Source of the DNA: Vibrio sp. UBA2441
Lineage (GTDB): Bacteria > Pseudomonadota > Gammaproteobacteria > Enterobacterales > Vibrionaceae
NCBI GenBank assembly: GCA_002342685.1
Contig: DDQN01000021.1
Coordinates: 1-64,000, forward strand
Direction of reading: 5' to 3'
Length of the DNA: 64,000 bases
Below the pieces are notes generated by a model. It made no database searches, was not told the DNA's origin, and saw only the letters and a program-made list of their open reading frames with translations. The position numbers and the translations under genes are program-made. Position 1 is the stretch's first letter, and each line of letters begins with the position of its first letter. This document shows positions 52,602 to 62,481 of the stretch, piece by piece.

Positions 52602-54005
52602 ATGAAACTCTTTTATAACGTAGAAGATAAGCCTCCGGTAGGAACTGCCATCTTACTTGCTTTACAACATATGCTTGCAGCTATGGGGGCTATTATCGCA
52701 GTACCTCTGGTTGTAGGTAGTGCCATTGGTCTGTCCACAGAACAAATGGTCATTCTGGTTAATGCTGCACTAATGGTTTCGGGTGTGGTCACAATCATTC
52801 AATGTCGTGGCGTAGGCCCTGTCGGGATTCGTTTACCCGTTGTTATGGGGACGAGTTTTACCTTTGTAGCCATTTCCATCTCTATCGGTCTAGACTCTGG
52901 TGTCTCGGGTATCTTTGGTGCTTCACTTGTTGGCTCTTTAGTAATGATCATCGGCAGCCGATTTATGCCGCAAATTCGTAAGCTATTTCCGCCCGTTGTA
53001 TCGGGTACTGTGGTTGTATTGATTGGTTTAACTATCCTGCCCGTTTCTATCGACTGGTTTGCAGGTGGCTTTGTAGGCCAGGAAAGCTACGGTCAGTTAA
53101 GCAACTTAATGCTAGGCTTATTGGTACTGGTGGTCGTGATTGTGTTGTCTCAGGTTGGTAAAGGCCTTATTTCTGCTGCAGCTATTGTGATAGGCATGTT
53201 TGTTGGATATCTGGTCGCCATCTTTATGGGTATCGTTGATTTCTCTCCGGTCAAGGATGCGGAGTTCTTCGCTTTACCGGAGTTTCTGCCTTTCGGGATA
53301 AGCTTTACTGTTAGTGGCATTATAGGAATGTCTATCGCCTATCTGGTAACCATAATGGAATCGACGGGAGACTTTCTTGCCCTGAGTGATGCCACACATA
53401 CTAAATTGACGGGAAAGAAATTATCCAAAGGGATTCTTTGTGACGGCACCGGTAGCGCGTTAGCTTCACTATTTGGCGCAACACCATTCTCTTCATTTAG
53501 CCAGAATGTAGGCATAGTTTCTATCACTGGTGTAGCAAGCCGTCACGTGGTCGCCCTTACGGGTTGCATCATGGTTCTTGCGGGCATGTTTCCTAAACTT
53601 GGTGGTATCGTTGTTACCATCCCTTCACCAGTACTTGGTGGCGCGGGGTTAGTCATGTTTGCGATGATCATTTCCGCCGGTATTGGCATCTTATCCCGAA
53701 TCAATTTCACCAAGCGTAACATGATGATTATTGCTGTCGGCGTTGCTGCTGGTATGGCAGTAACAGTTCGCCCTGAAGTCCTTACTTACTTGCCTGATTC
53801 ACTCAAAGTGATTCTGGGTTCAGGCATTACCACAGGATCCCTGGTTGCACTTGGCCTGAACATTGCCATGGGGATTAATCGCGCTGATGAGGCGGAAAGC
53901 GCACAGGAAAAACGTGAAGCGCTGGAAGAACAAATTAAAGAGTGCGAAGCATGTAATCGCGCACTGGAAGAGGAAAAGATACTTCGACAACAATCGGAGT
54001 CGTAA
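52602..54005 (+). CDS. Purine permease of the NCS2 family (xanthine/urate type)
   Basis: 467 residues, about 12-14 membrane segments. ALQHMLAAMGAIIAVPLVVG, the QxxQ/GVGPVGIRLPVVMGTSFTFV block, and the substrate motif ESTGDFLALSD with later TPFSSFSQNVGIVSITGVASR are those of the NAT/NCS2 proteins related to E. coli XanQ and UacT. It imports xanthine or urate with protons. The last 40 residues are a charged helix with CEACNRALEEE, longer than usual. The leader (52377-52601) has no strong sigma-54 site. Confidence 0.87.
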   Translation: MKLFYNVEDKPPVGTAILLALQHMLAAMGAIIAVPLVVGSAIGLSTEQMVILVNAALMVSGVVTIIQCRGVGPVGIRLPVVMGTSFTFVAISISIGLDSGVSGIFGASLVGSLVMIIGSRFMPQIRKLFPPVVSGTVVVLIGLTILPVSIDWFAGGFVGQESYGQLSNLMLGLLVLVVVIVLSQVGKGLISAAAIVIGMFVGYLVAIFMGIVDFSPVKDAEFFALPEFLPFGISFTVSGIIGMSIAYLVTIMESTGDFLALSDATHTKLTGKKLSKGILCDGTGSALASLFGATPFSSFSQNVGIVSITGVASRHVVALTGCIMVLAGMFPKLGGIVVTIPSPVLGGAGLVMFAMIISAGIGILSRINFTKRNMMIIAVGVAAGMAVTVRPEVLTYLPDSLKVILGSGITTGSLVALGLNIAMGINRADEAESAQEKREALEEQIKECEACNRALEEEKILRQQSES

Positions 54006-54174
54006 CGTATTGATTCAACCGCAATGAAACCCTTGTGGATTTGTGGTTGGATAGAAGGCTTATACACTGGATTTACTAAAAATTAATAAAAGGTCAGTAC
54101 GGAGCCGTTTATAGCTGTGCCCTAAGAAATACATAAACGGCGTTTGCACGTACAAAGACATTAAAGAGGAAACT

Positions 54175-55491
54175 ATGGATTACTCTCAATCGATTAAAGC
54201 TGTTCGCGCTTCCATAATGGATATTGCTCAAGTTGTTGATAATATGGAAGATATCGAGAAAAATGTTCGTTTTATAGAAGATGGCCTTATGCTCATTGAT
54301 AACGGTCGTATTGAATGGGTTGGCCCTTGGGAAGAGGGCAAAGGCAAAATCCCTGACTCGGTTCGTATCCGCAGCTATCCGGGCAAAATGGTTATGCCGG
54401 GATTTATCGATACTCATATTCACTATCCGCAGGCGGAAATGGTCGGTGCGTACGGTGAACAGCTGCTTGAGTGGCTGAATAATTACACTTTTCCTACGGA
54501 AGCACGTTATAAGGATGAAGACTACTCGCGAGAGATGTCTACATTCTTTATCAAGCAGTTGCTTCGTAACGGAACGACAACAGCATTGGTGTTTGGTACT
54601 GTCCACCCTGAATCAGTAAACGCTCTGTTTGGTGAAGCTGAAAAGATCAATATGCGCATGATTGCCGGTAAGGTCATGATGGACCGTAACGCGCCGGACT
54701 ACCTTCTTGATACTCCTGAAGTTGGATACAACCAGACTAAAGAATTGATCGAAAAATGGCATAAAAAAGGTCGCTTACTGTACGCAGTTACGCCAAGATT
54801 TGCCCCAACTTCTACGCCGGAACAGCTGGCGATGGCAGGTAAACTTAAAGAAGAGTTTCCGGATGTCTATGTACACACTCACCTGTGTGAAAACAAAAAT
54901 GAAATCGAATGGGTTAAAGAGTTATTCCCTGAGCAGGACGGCTATCTTGATGTTTATCATCAACATGGATTAACTGGCTCTAAGAGTATCTTTGCCCACT
55001 GTATCCACCTTGAAGACAATGAATGGGATTGCTTGCAGGAAACTGATTCTGCTATTGCATTTTGTCCAACATCTAACCTTTATCTTGGTAGCGGCTTATT
55101 CAAGTTGCAGGAAGCGTGGAAGCGCAATATTAAGGTTGGAATGGGAACCGATATTGGTGCGGGTACCACTTTTAATATGATGCAAACACTGAATGAAGCC
55201 TACAAAGTAATGCAGCTTCAGCAACATAGAATCTCAGCTTATGAGGCCTTCTATCTCGCAACGTTAGGTGGAGCCAAATCCTTGTCGCTGGATCATCTGA
55301 TTGGCAATTTTGAGGTAGGGAAAGAGGCCGACTTTGTTGTCATCGACCCTTGTTCAACTCCGCTACAGCAGCTGCGTTATGACAGCTCAAAAGGCCTGGC
55401 AGATAAACTGTTTTTGCTGATGACACTTGGGGATGACCGAAGCATTTATCGAACTTATGTCGATGGCCGACTGGTATATGAGCGGGGTTGA
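54175..55491 (+). CDS. guaD: Guanine deaminase
   Basis: 438 residues (E. coli GuaD 439). It turns guanine into xanthine and ammonia. Metal ligands are in PGFIDTHIHYPQAEMVG, VHTHLCENKNEI and GTDIGAGT; TFPTEARYKD and FCPTSNLYLGSGLF are GuaD signatures. GAGGA precedes the ATG. It feeds xanthine to the dehydrogenase encoded upstream. Confidence 0.9.
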   Translation: MDYSQSIKAVRASIMDIAQVVDNMEDIEKNVRFIEDGLMLIDNGRIEWVGPWEEGKGKIPDSVRIRSYPGKMVMPGFIDTHIHYPQAEMVGAYGEQLLEWLNNYTFPTEARYKDEDYSREMSTFFIKQLLRNGTTTALVFGTVHPESVNALFGEAEKINMRMIAGKVMMDRNAPDYLLDTPEVGYNQTKELIEKWHKKGRLLYAVTPRFAPTSTPEQLAMAGKLKEEFPDVYVHTHLCENKNEIEWVKELFPEQDGYLDVYHQHGLTGSKSIFAHCIHLEDNEWDCLQETDSAIAFCPTSNLYLGSGLFKLQEAWKRNIKVGMGTDIGAGTTFNMMQTLNEAYKVMQLQQHRISAYEAFYLATLGGAKSLSLDHLIGNFEVGKEADFVVIDPCSTPLQQLRYDSSKGLADKLFLLMTLGDDRSIYRTYVDGRLVYERG

Positions 55492-55657
55492 TTATATTAA
55501 CGATTAACCCGGCATAATAAAAAATTAAAACCAATTGATATGAATTGATCTTAACGTGGTGAGGAAGTGCACAAACTTTCTGAGAAGCAAGAGCGTACAT
55601 TGTCGATAGTGAAACGGTGTGCTCCTTGTTCTTACCTACAAAAAAGGAATTAGAAAC

Positions 55658-57040
55658 ATGTCTGAAAATAGTATATCTCAAGCAGAATCCGCCACCGAAG
55701 AGGCTGGCGTCACGCAAAAAACCGGATTAGACAGCTTTTTCTATATTACACAACGCGGTAGCACAGTTAAACAAGAGGTTGTTGCTGGCCTTACAACCTT
55801 TCTGGCGATGGTTTATTCGGTGATTGTTGTACCAAGTATGCTGGGCGTCGCTGGATTTAATCAGGGCGCTGTGTTTATTGCAACCTGTTTGGTTGCGGCT
55901 TTTGGTTCATTGATCATGGGGCTTTGGGCGAAACTGCCTATGGCAATTGGCTGTGCTATTTCGTTAACCGCTTTCACCGCGTTTAGCCTTGTACTGGGTC
56001 AGGGGATAAGTATTCCGGTCGCTTTAGGTGCGGTATTCCTGATGGGTGTTCTGTTTACTGCAATTACGGTAACAGGTGTACGTCAATGGATCCTGACGAA
56101 TTTGCCATATGGGATAGCTCATGGTACAGGTATCGGTATCGGTCTGTTTTTGTTAATGATTGCGGCGAATGGTGTCGGCTTGGTGGTAAAAAATGAAGCG
56201 GCAGGGCTGCCCGTTGAACTTGGTGAGTTTCTTTCATTGCCAGTGTTGGCGTCACTCGTTGGTTTGGCTGCTATTTTTGGCCTTGAGAAACGTCGGGTTC
56301 CTGGTGGTATTCTGCTTGTTATTATCTCCATCTCTGTATTCGGTCTGATCTTTGACCCGAATGTGAAGTTCCAGGGGCTATTCGCAATGCCATCCTTTGG
56401 CGCTGAAGGCGAGTCTCTACTGGGTACTATGGATATTATGGGAGCACTGAATCCGATCGTAATACCAAGTGTTCTTGCTTTGGTAATGACAGCGATTTTT
56501 GACGCAACAGGCACAATTCGCGCCGTAGCAGGACAGGCTAACCTTCTGGACAAAGATGGCAATATCATCAATGGTGGTAAGGCTCTGACATCTGATTCTG
56601 TCAGTAGTATATTTGCAGGTTTTGTTGGTGGTGCGCCTGCTGCTGTGTATATCGAGTCGGCTGCTGGTACTGCTGCGGGAGGTAAAACAGGATTGACTGC
56701 AACGGTTGTAGGTGGGTTGTTCCTGATAATGTTATTCCTGTCACCAGTGAGCTATCTTGTTCCGGCTTATGCAACAGCACCTGCACTTATGTATGTAGGT
56801 CTTTTGATGATGAGTAATGTGTCCAAGCTGGATATGAATGATTCAGTAGACGCATTGTCTGGTATGGTATGTGCCGTATTTATTGTTATGACCTGTAATA
56901 TTGTCACAGGTATTATGCTTGGTTTCAGTACACTAGTGATTGGCCGGATTGTCTCTGGTGAATATAAGCGCCTTAACATCGGTACAGTAATCATTGCTGT
57001 TGCTTTAGTCGGATTTTACGCAGGTGGCTGGGCTATCTGA
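55658..57040 (+). CDS. Guanine/hypoxanthine permease, NCS2 AzgA-like
   Basis: 460 residues with about 13 membrane segments. REVVAG-type start is KQEVVAGLTTFLAMVYSVIV; LPMAIGCAISLTAFTAF, the GTGIGIGLFLLMIAANGVG block, VMTAIFDATGTIRAVAGQA and ESAAGTAAGGKTGLTAT are typical of AzgA-like carriers such as E. coli GhxQ (YgfQ). ATG 55658 has AAGGA 9 bases upstream and is preferred to an earlier start at 55619. It would bring in guanine for GuaD. Confidence 0.87.
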   Translation: MSENSISQAESATEEAGVTQKTGLDSFFYITQRGSTVKQEVVAGLTTFLAMVYSVIVVPSMLGVAGFNQGAVFIATCLVAAFGSLIMGLWAKLPMAIGCAISLTAFTAFSLVLGQGISIPVALGAVFLMGVLFTAITVTGVRQWILTNLPYGIAHGTGIGIGLFLLMIAANGVGLVVKNEAAGLPVELGEFLSLPVLASLVGLAAIFGLEKRRVPGGILLVIISISVFGLIFDPNVKFQGLFAMPSFGAEGESLLGTMDIMGALNPIVIPSVLALVMTAIFDATGTIRAVAGQANLLDKDGNIINGGKALTSDSVSSIFAGFVGGAPAAVYIESAAGTAAGGKTGLTATVVGGLFLIMLFLSPVSYLVPAYATAPALMYVGLLMMSNVSKLDMNDSVDALSGMVCAVFIVMTCNIVTGIMLGFSTLVIGRIVSGEYKRLNIGTVIIAVALVGFYAGGWAI

Positions 57041-57406
57041 TACTTAAAATAGCGTCTATCCTGACTTTTTGCCGGGAAATATAAAAATAGAGTCAGTGAA
57101 ATCTGACTCTATTTGTCTGGTTTTTTCTTATATGAACGCCGTTTATTTAACGTATCATGTAATTAAACGTCATCAAGCCCGTCATGCACCGTGCCATTCA
57201 GGCAGATATCCAGAACAATAATTTGTTAGTTTGCTCATTCTTTTTTTAAACACGGTATTTTTCGCTTAGCTGTGTTTCTCTAAAGCCACATAACTTAATG
57301 TTATTGTTTTGATAATTTTTGATAATTTCCAGTAATGATACGTTGTGCTTATACTCACTTTATTACAACGAGTCACGAATCAGTCATCTGAACTTGGGAA
57401 AAAATT
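57041..57406. other. Intergenic region after the purine cluster
   Basis: 366 bases without a recognised gene. It holds the terminator at 57085-57126; the rest is AT-rich leader of the VOC gene. Confidence 0.45.
57085..57126 (+). terminator. Terminator of the purine cluster
   Basis: AAATAGAGTCAG (57085-57096) and CTGACTCTATTT (57103-57114) form a perfect 12-bp stem with a 6-base loop; a TTTTTT run begins 6 bases later. Confidence 0.75.
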
Positions 57407-57892
57407 ATGAAAATGAATCATGTGGGTATCATGGTGGGAGACATGGATAAAGCTGTTGAGTTTTATACTAATGCTCTTGGCCTTAAAGTCGTAATGGGAA
57501 ACACCAAAGTTGAAGAGGAGCGAGAAACTGCAATTGGAAAAATGTGCATCGCTGTTTTTGGTGAGGGCTTTAAAGGCTTTAACATTGCACATTTAGTAAC
57601 AACGGATGGTATTGGTGTTGAGCTGTTTGAAATGAAAGAGCGCGCAGAGCGCCATGAAGTGGATTTTTCTCGACTCGGTATTTTCCATTTTTGTCTTCAA
57701 ACGGATGACTTTGATGGTGTTATTGAAAAAACGGAACAATTTGGTGGCAAAGTAAGAATGGATATTATGCGCTATCATCCTGAAGATGACAGTAAACCTG
57801 CTAAAATGGTTTACTTAGAAGACCCATTCGGCAACCTGTTTGAACTTTATTCTCATACTTATCAAGAAACCTATTCTTCTGACTATGAATAG
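57407..57892 (+). CDS. VOC-superfamily (glyoxalase-like) protein
   Basis: 161 residues, one vicinal-oxygen-chelate domain: MNHVGIMVGDMDKAVEFYTN at the start with the first metal histidine, GVELFEM, FHFCLQTDDFD and YLEDPFGNLFELYSH at the end. Candidate ligands are His5, the Glu of VELFE, the His of FHFC and the Glu of LFELYS. The reaction is unknown; it is a single gene after the purine cluster terminator. Confidence 0.8.
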   Translation: MKMNHVGIMVGDMDKAVEFYTNALGLKVVMGNTKVEEERETAIGKMCIAVFGEGFKGFNIAHLVTTDGIGVELFEMKERAERHEVDFSRLGIFHFCLQTDDFDGVIEKTEQFGGKVRMDIMRYHPEDDSKPAKMVYLEDPFGNLFELYSHTYQETYSSDYE

Positions 57893-58118
57893 TCGATTCA
57901 AATAGTAATGAAAAAGGACTGGCTGCAATGCTAATCCTTTTAATCATATTCTATATTCAGAAAACTAATTATTTTTCTTAGGAATTTGGTTGTGAAAACC
58001 GTTGTTAACGTGATTTGATACAAGTCGAGTTTCAGTTCCGTCACTAGCATAGGTAAGTACAGTTTAAATGTTGCTATTGCTAAGCCGTACGCAGTTTAAT
58101 TGCTTCAACTCACTCAAC

Positions 58119-59003
58119 TCAACTCAAACATATTCTGTTACGGCCTTCATCTTTGGCTTTATACAAAGCGATGTCACTTCTGTGTTGTATCTGTTCAAAA
58201 GTGTCATCTTTTTCAATAGCGGTTAGCCCGATACTTGTTGTAATTTTAAGGGTTCTGTTACCAAAAGAAATATCTAGTTTCTCTATCTGTTGCCTGATTT
58301 CCTCTGCAGTTTTCTGGGCTTCTTGCAGACTTGTTTCCGGTAGAGCCAAATAGAACTCCTCACCGCCGACACGGCCAAAAATATCGTTGCTCCTTATTAA
58401 TTTGCCAATATGTTGAGCGAACAGCTTGATGACCAGGTCGCCAGCGGGATGACCGAATTGATCATTCACCATCTTGAAGTGGTCAATATCAAACAGCATT
58501 AACGAAAGAGATAAGCTGTGCTTCTGTGCATGAGTGAAAACCTTGTTAAAGTTTTCAAGAAATGCTCTTCGATTCAATATTCCGGTGAGATCGTCAGTTG
58601 TGGATTGAATTCTTAGTTTTTCTTGTAGCTCAATAATTTCAGTAATGTCGCGAATAAAAGCGTAAATGAAGGTTTGGTCATTAAGCTTGATAACATTTGG
58701 ACTGAAGTGAACGTGAATAGCTTTGCCATGTTTTGTAAGCCCTTTGACATGAATGCCTTTACCTATCAGCGGGCCCTGAGCGTTATTGTTCTGAAATCGT
58801 TTGAAAGCATGGTCAGCCCTCTCTCTGAGCTCATAAACAGGCAAAACATCATGGACATACTTACCCAGAACTTCTTGCTCACTATAACCAAAAATGCTCG
58901 TAGCACTCTGGTTCCATGAGATAATATTGCCCTCAAAGTCAGTAACAATAACTGCATCAGTCGCGTTTTTAACTATAGCCTCATATATTTTTGCATCTAT
59001 CAA
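58119..59003 (-). CDS. PAS-GGDEF diguanylate cyclase
   Basis: About 294 residues. N-terminal PAS domain (NATDAVIVTDFEGNIISWNQ, IFGYSEQEVLGK) with its PAC tail, then a GGDEF domain: TDDLTGILNRRAF, LMLFDIDHFKMVND, FGHPAGD, and RVGGEEFYLALPE. The active-site GGEEF is intact, and RSND five residues before it is a product-inhibition I-site, so c-di-GMP synthesis with feedback is expected. TTG 59003 follows AGAGGA by 6 bases and is preferred to the TTG at 59021. No membrane segment. Confidence 0.85.
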   Translation of the reverse strand: MIDAKIYEAIVKNATDAVIVTDFEGNIISWNQSATSIFGYSEQEVLGKYVHDVLPVYELRERADHAFKRFQNNNAQGPLIGKGIHVKGLTKHGKAIHVHFSPNVIKLNDQTFIYAFIRDITEIIELQEKLRIQSTTDDLTGILNRRAFLENFNKVFTHAQKHSLSLSLMLFDIDHFKMVNDQFGHPAGDLVIKLFAQHIGKLIRSNDIFGRVGGEEFYLALPETSLQEAQKTAEEIRQQIEKLDISFGNRTLKITTSIGLTAIEKDDTFEQIQHRSDIALYKAKDEGRNRICLS

Positions 59004-59183
59004 TGTACATCCTCTTTTCAATATTGTTCTGAATTCAGTTCATCATTAACAATTGTAGTAAAGGACTGTAAAACTGAGCATTATAATTAGATTTGTTTGT
59101 CGAAGGTTGAATGAAAGGTTTTATTAACCTCTGGTACTGCCACTACCAGAGGCTAAGAATGTTTATTTTTCTATGTTGTGCTA

Positions 59184-59534
59184 TTAAGTTGAGGGTTGTG
59201 ATTTTGTGTTATACATTTTCTGCTCCTTTTTATCCGAATCAGACCAGAAGTTAATATTGAACTGAGCATCATCACTTAGTTCAATTCGGTGCCAGTATTG
59301 TGGAGGGCTGGTGGCAAAACTGCCTGCCGGAATAACCACTTTAACTTCCGGTTCGGTTGCGTTTTCATCAGCAAATCCGTAGTAAGTCACGACACCTTCC
59401 ATCACACAGAGTTGTCCGAATACACTCTCTGCAGTGTTATGGTGAGAAAGCAGTGCCGCCGGTACATTTTCTTTAGTGAAAAAGGGTGTTGAGCGTTGAA
59501 TCGTCCAGTTTTTAGGAATTCGTTGGTGAGTCAT
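59184..59534 (-). CDS. DUF1971 cupin-like protein in the nor operon
   Basis: 116 residues: RSTPFFTKENVPAALLSHHN, VFGQLCVMEGVVTYYGF, VIPAGSFATSPPQYWHRIEL. This is the DUF1971/TehB-associated cupin-like fold. The gene begins 28 bases after norW ends and is probably co-transcribed with norVW, suggesting a role in nitrosative stress. Exact function is unknown. Confidence 0.72.
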   Translation of the reverse strand: MTHQRIPKNWTIQRSTPFFTKENVPAALLSHHNTAESVFGQLCVMEGVVTYYGFADENATEPEVKVVIPAGSFATSPPQYWHRIELSDDAQFNINFWSDSDKKEQKMYNTKSQPST

Positions 59535-59562
59535 AGTGGCGTCCTGTTTGTAATTGTTATTT

Positions 59563-60714
59563 TTACTTGTTAACCGGGTTGGTTTGCATTTCCCTGAATA
59601 GCGGGAATGCCTGGTTTAGGTGGTCCTGAGTAACGACAAACCCCGTCATGCGCTGCCCCTGATCATATGCCTTAGCAATCACACCTTGCGCTGTGAAATT
59701 CACATTCCAGCTGGAGTCTGAATCATGGTATCCACCCAGTTGTATCGGATAGTTTGGCGTTTTTACCTTTACCATCATGGCTGGTATATTCAATGCGCCG
59801 CTATCAGAGAGCAATGTCGTAGCCAGTGTATTGGCACTCAGAATGATTGGCTGAAGAAAGGCCATTACTTTCCCTTCAATCTCGGCACAATCGCCCAAAG
59901 CATAAACATCCTCTTTTGAGGTTCTTAGCTGTTTATCAACAACAATACCGCGATTTATTTCTATACCAGCCGCTTGAGCCAGCTCTGTGTTGGGCTTTAG
60001 CCCGGCAGCGGAAATGACGCAGTCTACGCGATGTTTTATCCCTGTTTTTGTGGTCACCATCAAGCCGTTGTCCTGATGTTCAATGGAAACAACATAATTC
60101 AGACAATCAATTTGAACACCGTCTGCGCGCAGTTGTTTTTCCAGTGACGTGGCGACAAAATCCGGCATCAGGCTGGACATAAGATGGGCACCCGGCTCAA
60201 GGATATGTACATGCTTGCCACTTGCTGCAAGATCCATCGCTAGTTCAGTGCCGATAAGTCCTCCTCCCATGATGAGGATGCGCTTTGCACTAGCAATACG
60301 TTGGTGAGCGGAGCGATACTCTTGCAGGCTATTGAGCGTAATTACCTCGTTGGCAGCATCACCATCCAACGCTGGAATAAAGGTTCTGGCCCCCGTTGCA
60401 ACGACAAGCTTAGCGTAAGGGCAAGAAATACCATTGGCTGTTATAGTACGGTTATAAGTGTCTAATTTCTCTACACGAGTGTTGGCAAATAGCTCTATTT
60501 GATGTTGTTCTGCAAACGCTTCGCCTGTTGTTGAAATAAGGTCATCAGCCAATTGTTGGCGAGTAAATACATGGCTCAAATCTGGCTTGTTGTATTCGTC
60601 ACCACTATCTACGGTAAATAACTGAATTGTCATATCGCTGTTATTGCGACGTAGCGTCTTAATCAATTGATAGGCAGCAAAACCACTACCAATGATAATC
60701 AGAGGAGCATTCAT
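59563..60714 (-). CDS. norW: NADH:flavorubredoxin reductase
   Basis: 383 residues (E. coli NorW 377). FAD-binding N-terminus IIGSGFAAYQLIKTLR, VVATGAR, NAD site ILIMGGGLIGTELAMDLAASG, GLKPNTE and ALGDCAEIEGK. It moves electrons from NADH to NorV. Its ATG shares one base with the norV stop, so the two are translationally coupled. Confidence 0.9.
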   Translation of the reverse strand: MNAPLIIIGSGFAAYQLIKTLRRNNSDMTIQLFTVDSGDEYNKPDLSHVFTRQQLADDLISTTGEAFAEQHQIELFANTRVEKLDTYNRTITANGISCPYAKLVVATGARTFIPALDGDAANEVITLNSLQEYRSAHQRIASAKRILIMGGGLIGTELAMDLAASGKHVHILEPGAHLMSSLMPDFVATSLEKQLRADGVQIDCLNYVVSIEHQDNGLMVTTKTGIKHRVDCVISAAGLKPNTELAQAAGIEINRGIVVDKQLRTSKEDVYALGDCAEIEGKVMAFLQPIILSANTLATTLLSDSGALNIPAMMVKVKTPNYPIQLGGYHDSDSSWNVNFTAQGVIAKAYDQGQRMTGFVVTQDHLNQAFPLFREMQTNPVNK

Positions 60715-62207
60715 TATGCTGCCTCCTTGCCATCTTTTTTGTGCGCAATAAATACTTCTTTACCAAGGTTGCATTCAGGGCAAAGGAAGTAGTCTGGTAC
60801 ATCGTTCCAGGGCGTACCCGGCTCAACACCTTGGTTAGGCTCGCCAATCTCAGGATCGTAAACCCAGTTACATACGGTGCAGATCATGCATTGGCAGTCT
60901 GCTGGGTGAGTGCTGTTATCCGCTGTTTCTGCGCTCACAATTGGAGCTATTACTGGATGATTTTGCTCAGGAGTCGGAGATAGCGGCGTCACGTTAACTA
61001 ATGATTCTCGGTTTAATGTCCACTGAATAGCTAATTGGCGACCATGTTCGCGACATTCTCGCATCGCCTTACCATCTGGACGCCATTTTGTTTTCAGGCT
61101 TATTGCTGTTTCAAATCCAGCATCTGTTAAACGGGCGTGAATACGATCTACAGCGCCACCATTCCAGCCATAACTACCGAATGCAGCCGCTTTTTTGTCT
61201 TTGAATCGCAGGCCGGTGATCTCTTCCAGCATGCCAGCTACCTTAGGCATCATGACGTTATTCATGGTTGATGAGCCCACGAATATCCCCTTAGAACGGA
61301 ACACATTCACTAAGATTTCATTCTTGTCGTGTTTAGAAACATTAAACACTTTTACTGCCACTTTAGCGTCGACATCATGAATACCCTGAGCAATGGCGTC
61401 TGCCATCATGCGGGTATTATTGGACATAGAGTCATAGAAGATGGTGATACGATCTTCCTGATAGTTGTCTGCCCATTCCAGATACTGGTGCACGATCTGA
61501 GTTGGATTGTCGCGCCATACAATGCCGTGTGATGTTGCGATCATATCCACCGGAACATTGAAGCTTAGTACTTCTTTTATTTTTGCTGTTACTAGGCTAC
61601 TAAATGGTGTCAGGATATTGGAGTAATAACGCAGACATTGATCCATTAACTCGTTCTGATCCACTTCGTCGTTAAACAAATGTTCATCACAATAATGCTG
61701 ACCGAAAGCATCGTTACTGAATAATACCGCGTCTCCGGTCATATATGTCATCATGCTATCTGGCCAGTGCAGCATAGGAGCTTCAATAAAGATAAGCTGT
61801 TTATCGTTACCTAGGTCAATGGTATCGCCAGTTTTTATGGTTTTGAAATTCCATTCAGGATGGTGGTGGTGCCCGACAATTGAGTCAATAGCCGCTTCAG
61901 TGCAGTAGATTGGTGTACCGGGAATTTTTTCCATCAGTGCAGAAAGGGCACCTGAGTGATCTTCTTCAGCATGGTTTATAACCACGAAATCGATGTCATT
62001 GAGATCAATTTCCATCTCTAGGTTTAGCAGAAACTGAGCACTAAAACGATGATCAACAGTATCAATGAGCACTGTTTTCTCTTCGCGTATCAGATAGCTA
62101 TTATAGCTGGTACCCTTAGTCATTTTGTATTCTGTACCGTGGAAATCCTGAACCTCCCAGTCACGTTGTCCAACCCAATGAATGTTATTTTTTACATGAA
62201 TGGTCAT
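60714..62207 (-). CDS. norV: Anaerobic nitric oxide reductase flavorubredoxin
   Basis: 497 residues. N-terminal metallo-beta-lactamase-like di-iron domain with NHAEEDHSGAL and HWPDSMMTY; flavodoxin domain (from about 254) with FYDSMSNNTRMMADAI; C-terminal rubredoxin with CMICTVCNWVYDP and FLCPECNLGKE. It reduces nitric oxide to nitrous oxide under low oxygen. It leads norV-norW-DUF1971 and is controlled by a sigma-54 promoter with NorR boxes. Confidence 0.92.
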   Translation of the reverse strand: MTIHVKNNIHWVGQRDWEVQDFHGTEYKMTKGTSYNSYLIREEKTVLIDTVDHRFSAQFLLNLEMEIDLNDIDFVVINHAEEDHSGALSALMEKIPGTPIYCTEAAIDSIVGHHHHPEWNFKTIKTGDTIDLGNDKQLIFIEAPMLHWPDSMMTYMTGDAVLFSNDAFGQHYCDEHLFNDEVDQNELMDQCLRYYSNILTPFSSLVTAKIKEVLSFNVPVDMIATSHGIVWRDNPTQIVHQYLEWADNYQEDRITIFYDSMSNNTRMMADAIAQGIHDVDAKVAVKVFNVSKHDKNEILVNVFRSKGIFVGSSTMNNVMMPKVAGMLEEITGLRFKDKKAAAFGSYGWNGGAVDRIHARLTDAGFETAISLKTKWRPDGKAMRECREHGRQLAIQWTLNRESLVNVTPLSPTPEQNHPVIAPIVSAETADNSTHPADCQCMICTVCNWVYDPEIGEPNQGVEPGTPWNDVPDYFLCPECNLGKEVFIAHKKDGKEAA

Positions 62208-62246
62208 TTACTCTTACCTTTAAAATTAATACGACCATCTTAGATA

Positions 62247-62261
62247 GCACGATACGTGCCA
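62247..62261 (-). promoter_or_regulatory. Sigma-54 promoter of norV
   Basis: Read on the minus strand TGGCAC-GTATC-GTGC matches 9 of 10 fixed positions of the -24/-12 consensus, 40 bases before the norV start. Confidence 0.8.
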
Positions 62262-62314
62262 AGAATTAATATTGTTGTTTATCAGTAAGATAGGATGAAT
62301 TTGTAAGCTTGGTT

Positions 62315-62371
62315 GTCATATTGACATTGATTGACTTATGTCAATATGACAGTTTGATTTGTCTAAATGAC
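62315..62371. promoter_or_regulatory. Three NorR-type binding sites upstream of norV
   Basis: GTCATATTGAC (62315-62325), GTCAATATGAC (62340-62350) and GTCTAAATGAC (62361-62371) each fit the NorR core GT-N7-AC. The first two lie in a 13-bp inverted repeat (62315-62327 with 62338-62350). Three sites upstream of a sigma-54 promoter is the arrangement known from E. coli norV. Confidence 0.8.
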
Positions 62372-62481
62372 AAGTTTCTATCCGAAATAACTGAGGTGAG
62401 GTAGGTTTGATAAGAGTGGACATTGAATGGGTGGGGAAAGGGTATGAGCCATTAGGTCATTTACACCAGTACAGGCATTTT

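Noticed and set aside
55552..55575. Sigma-54-like TGGTGAGGAAGTGC before the guanine permease
   Set aside because: Spacing is one base short of the fixed distance.
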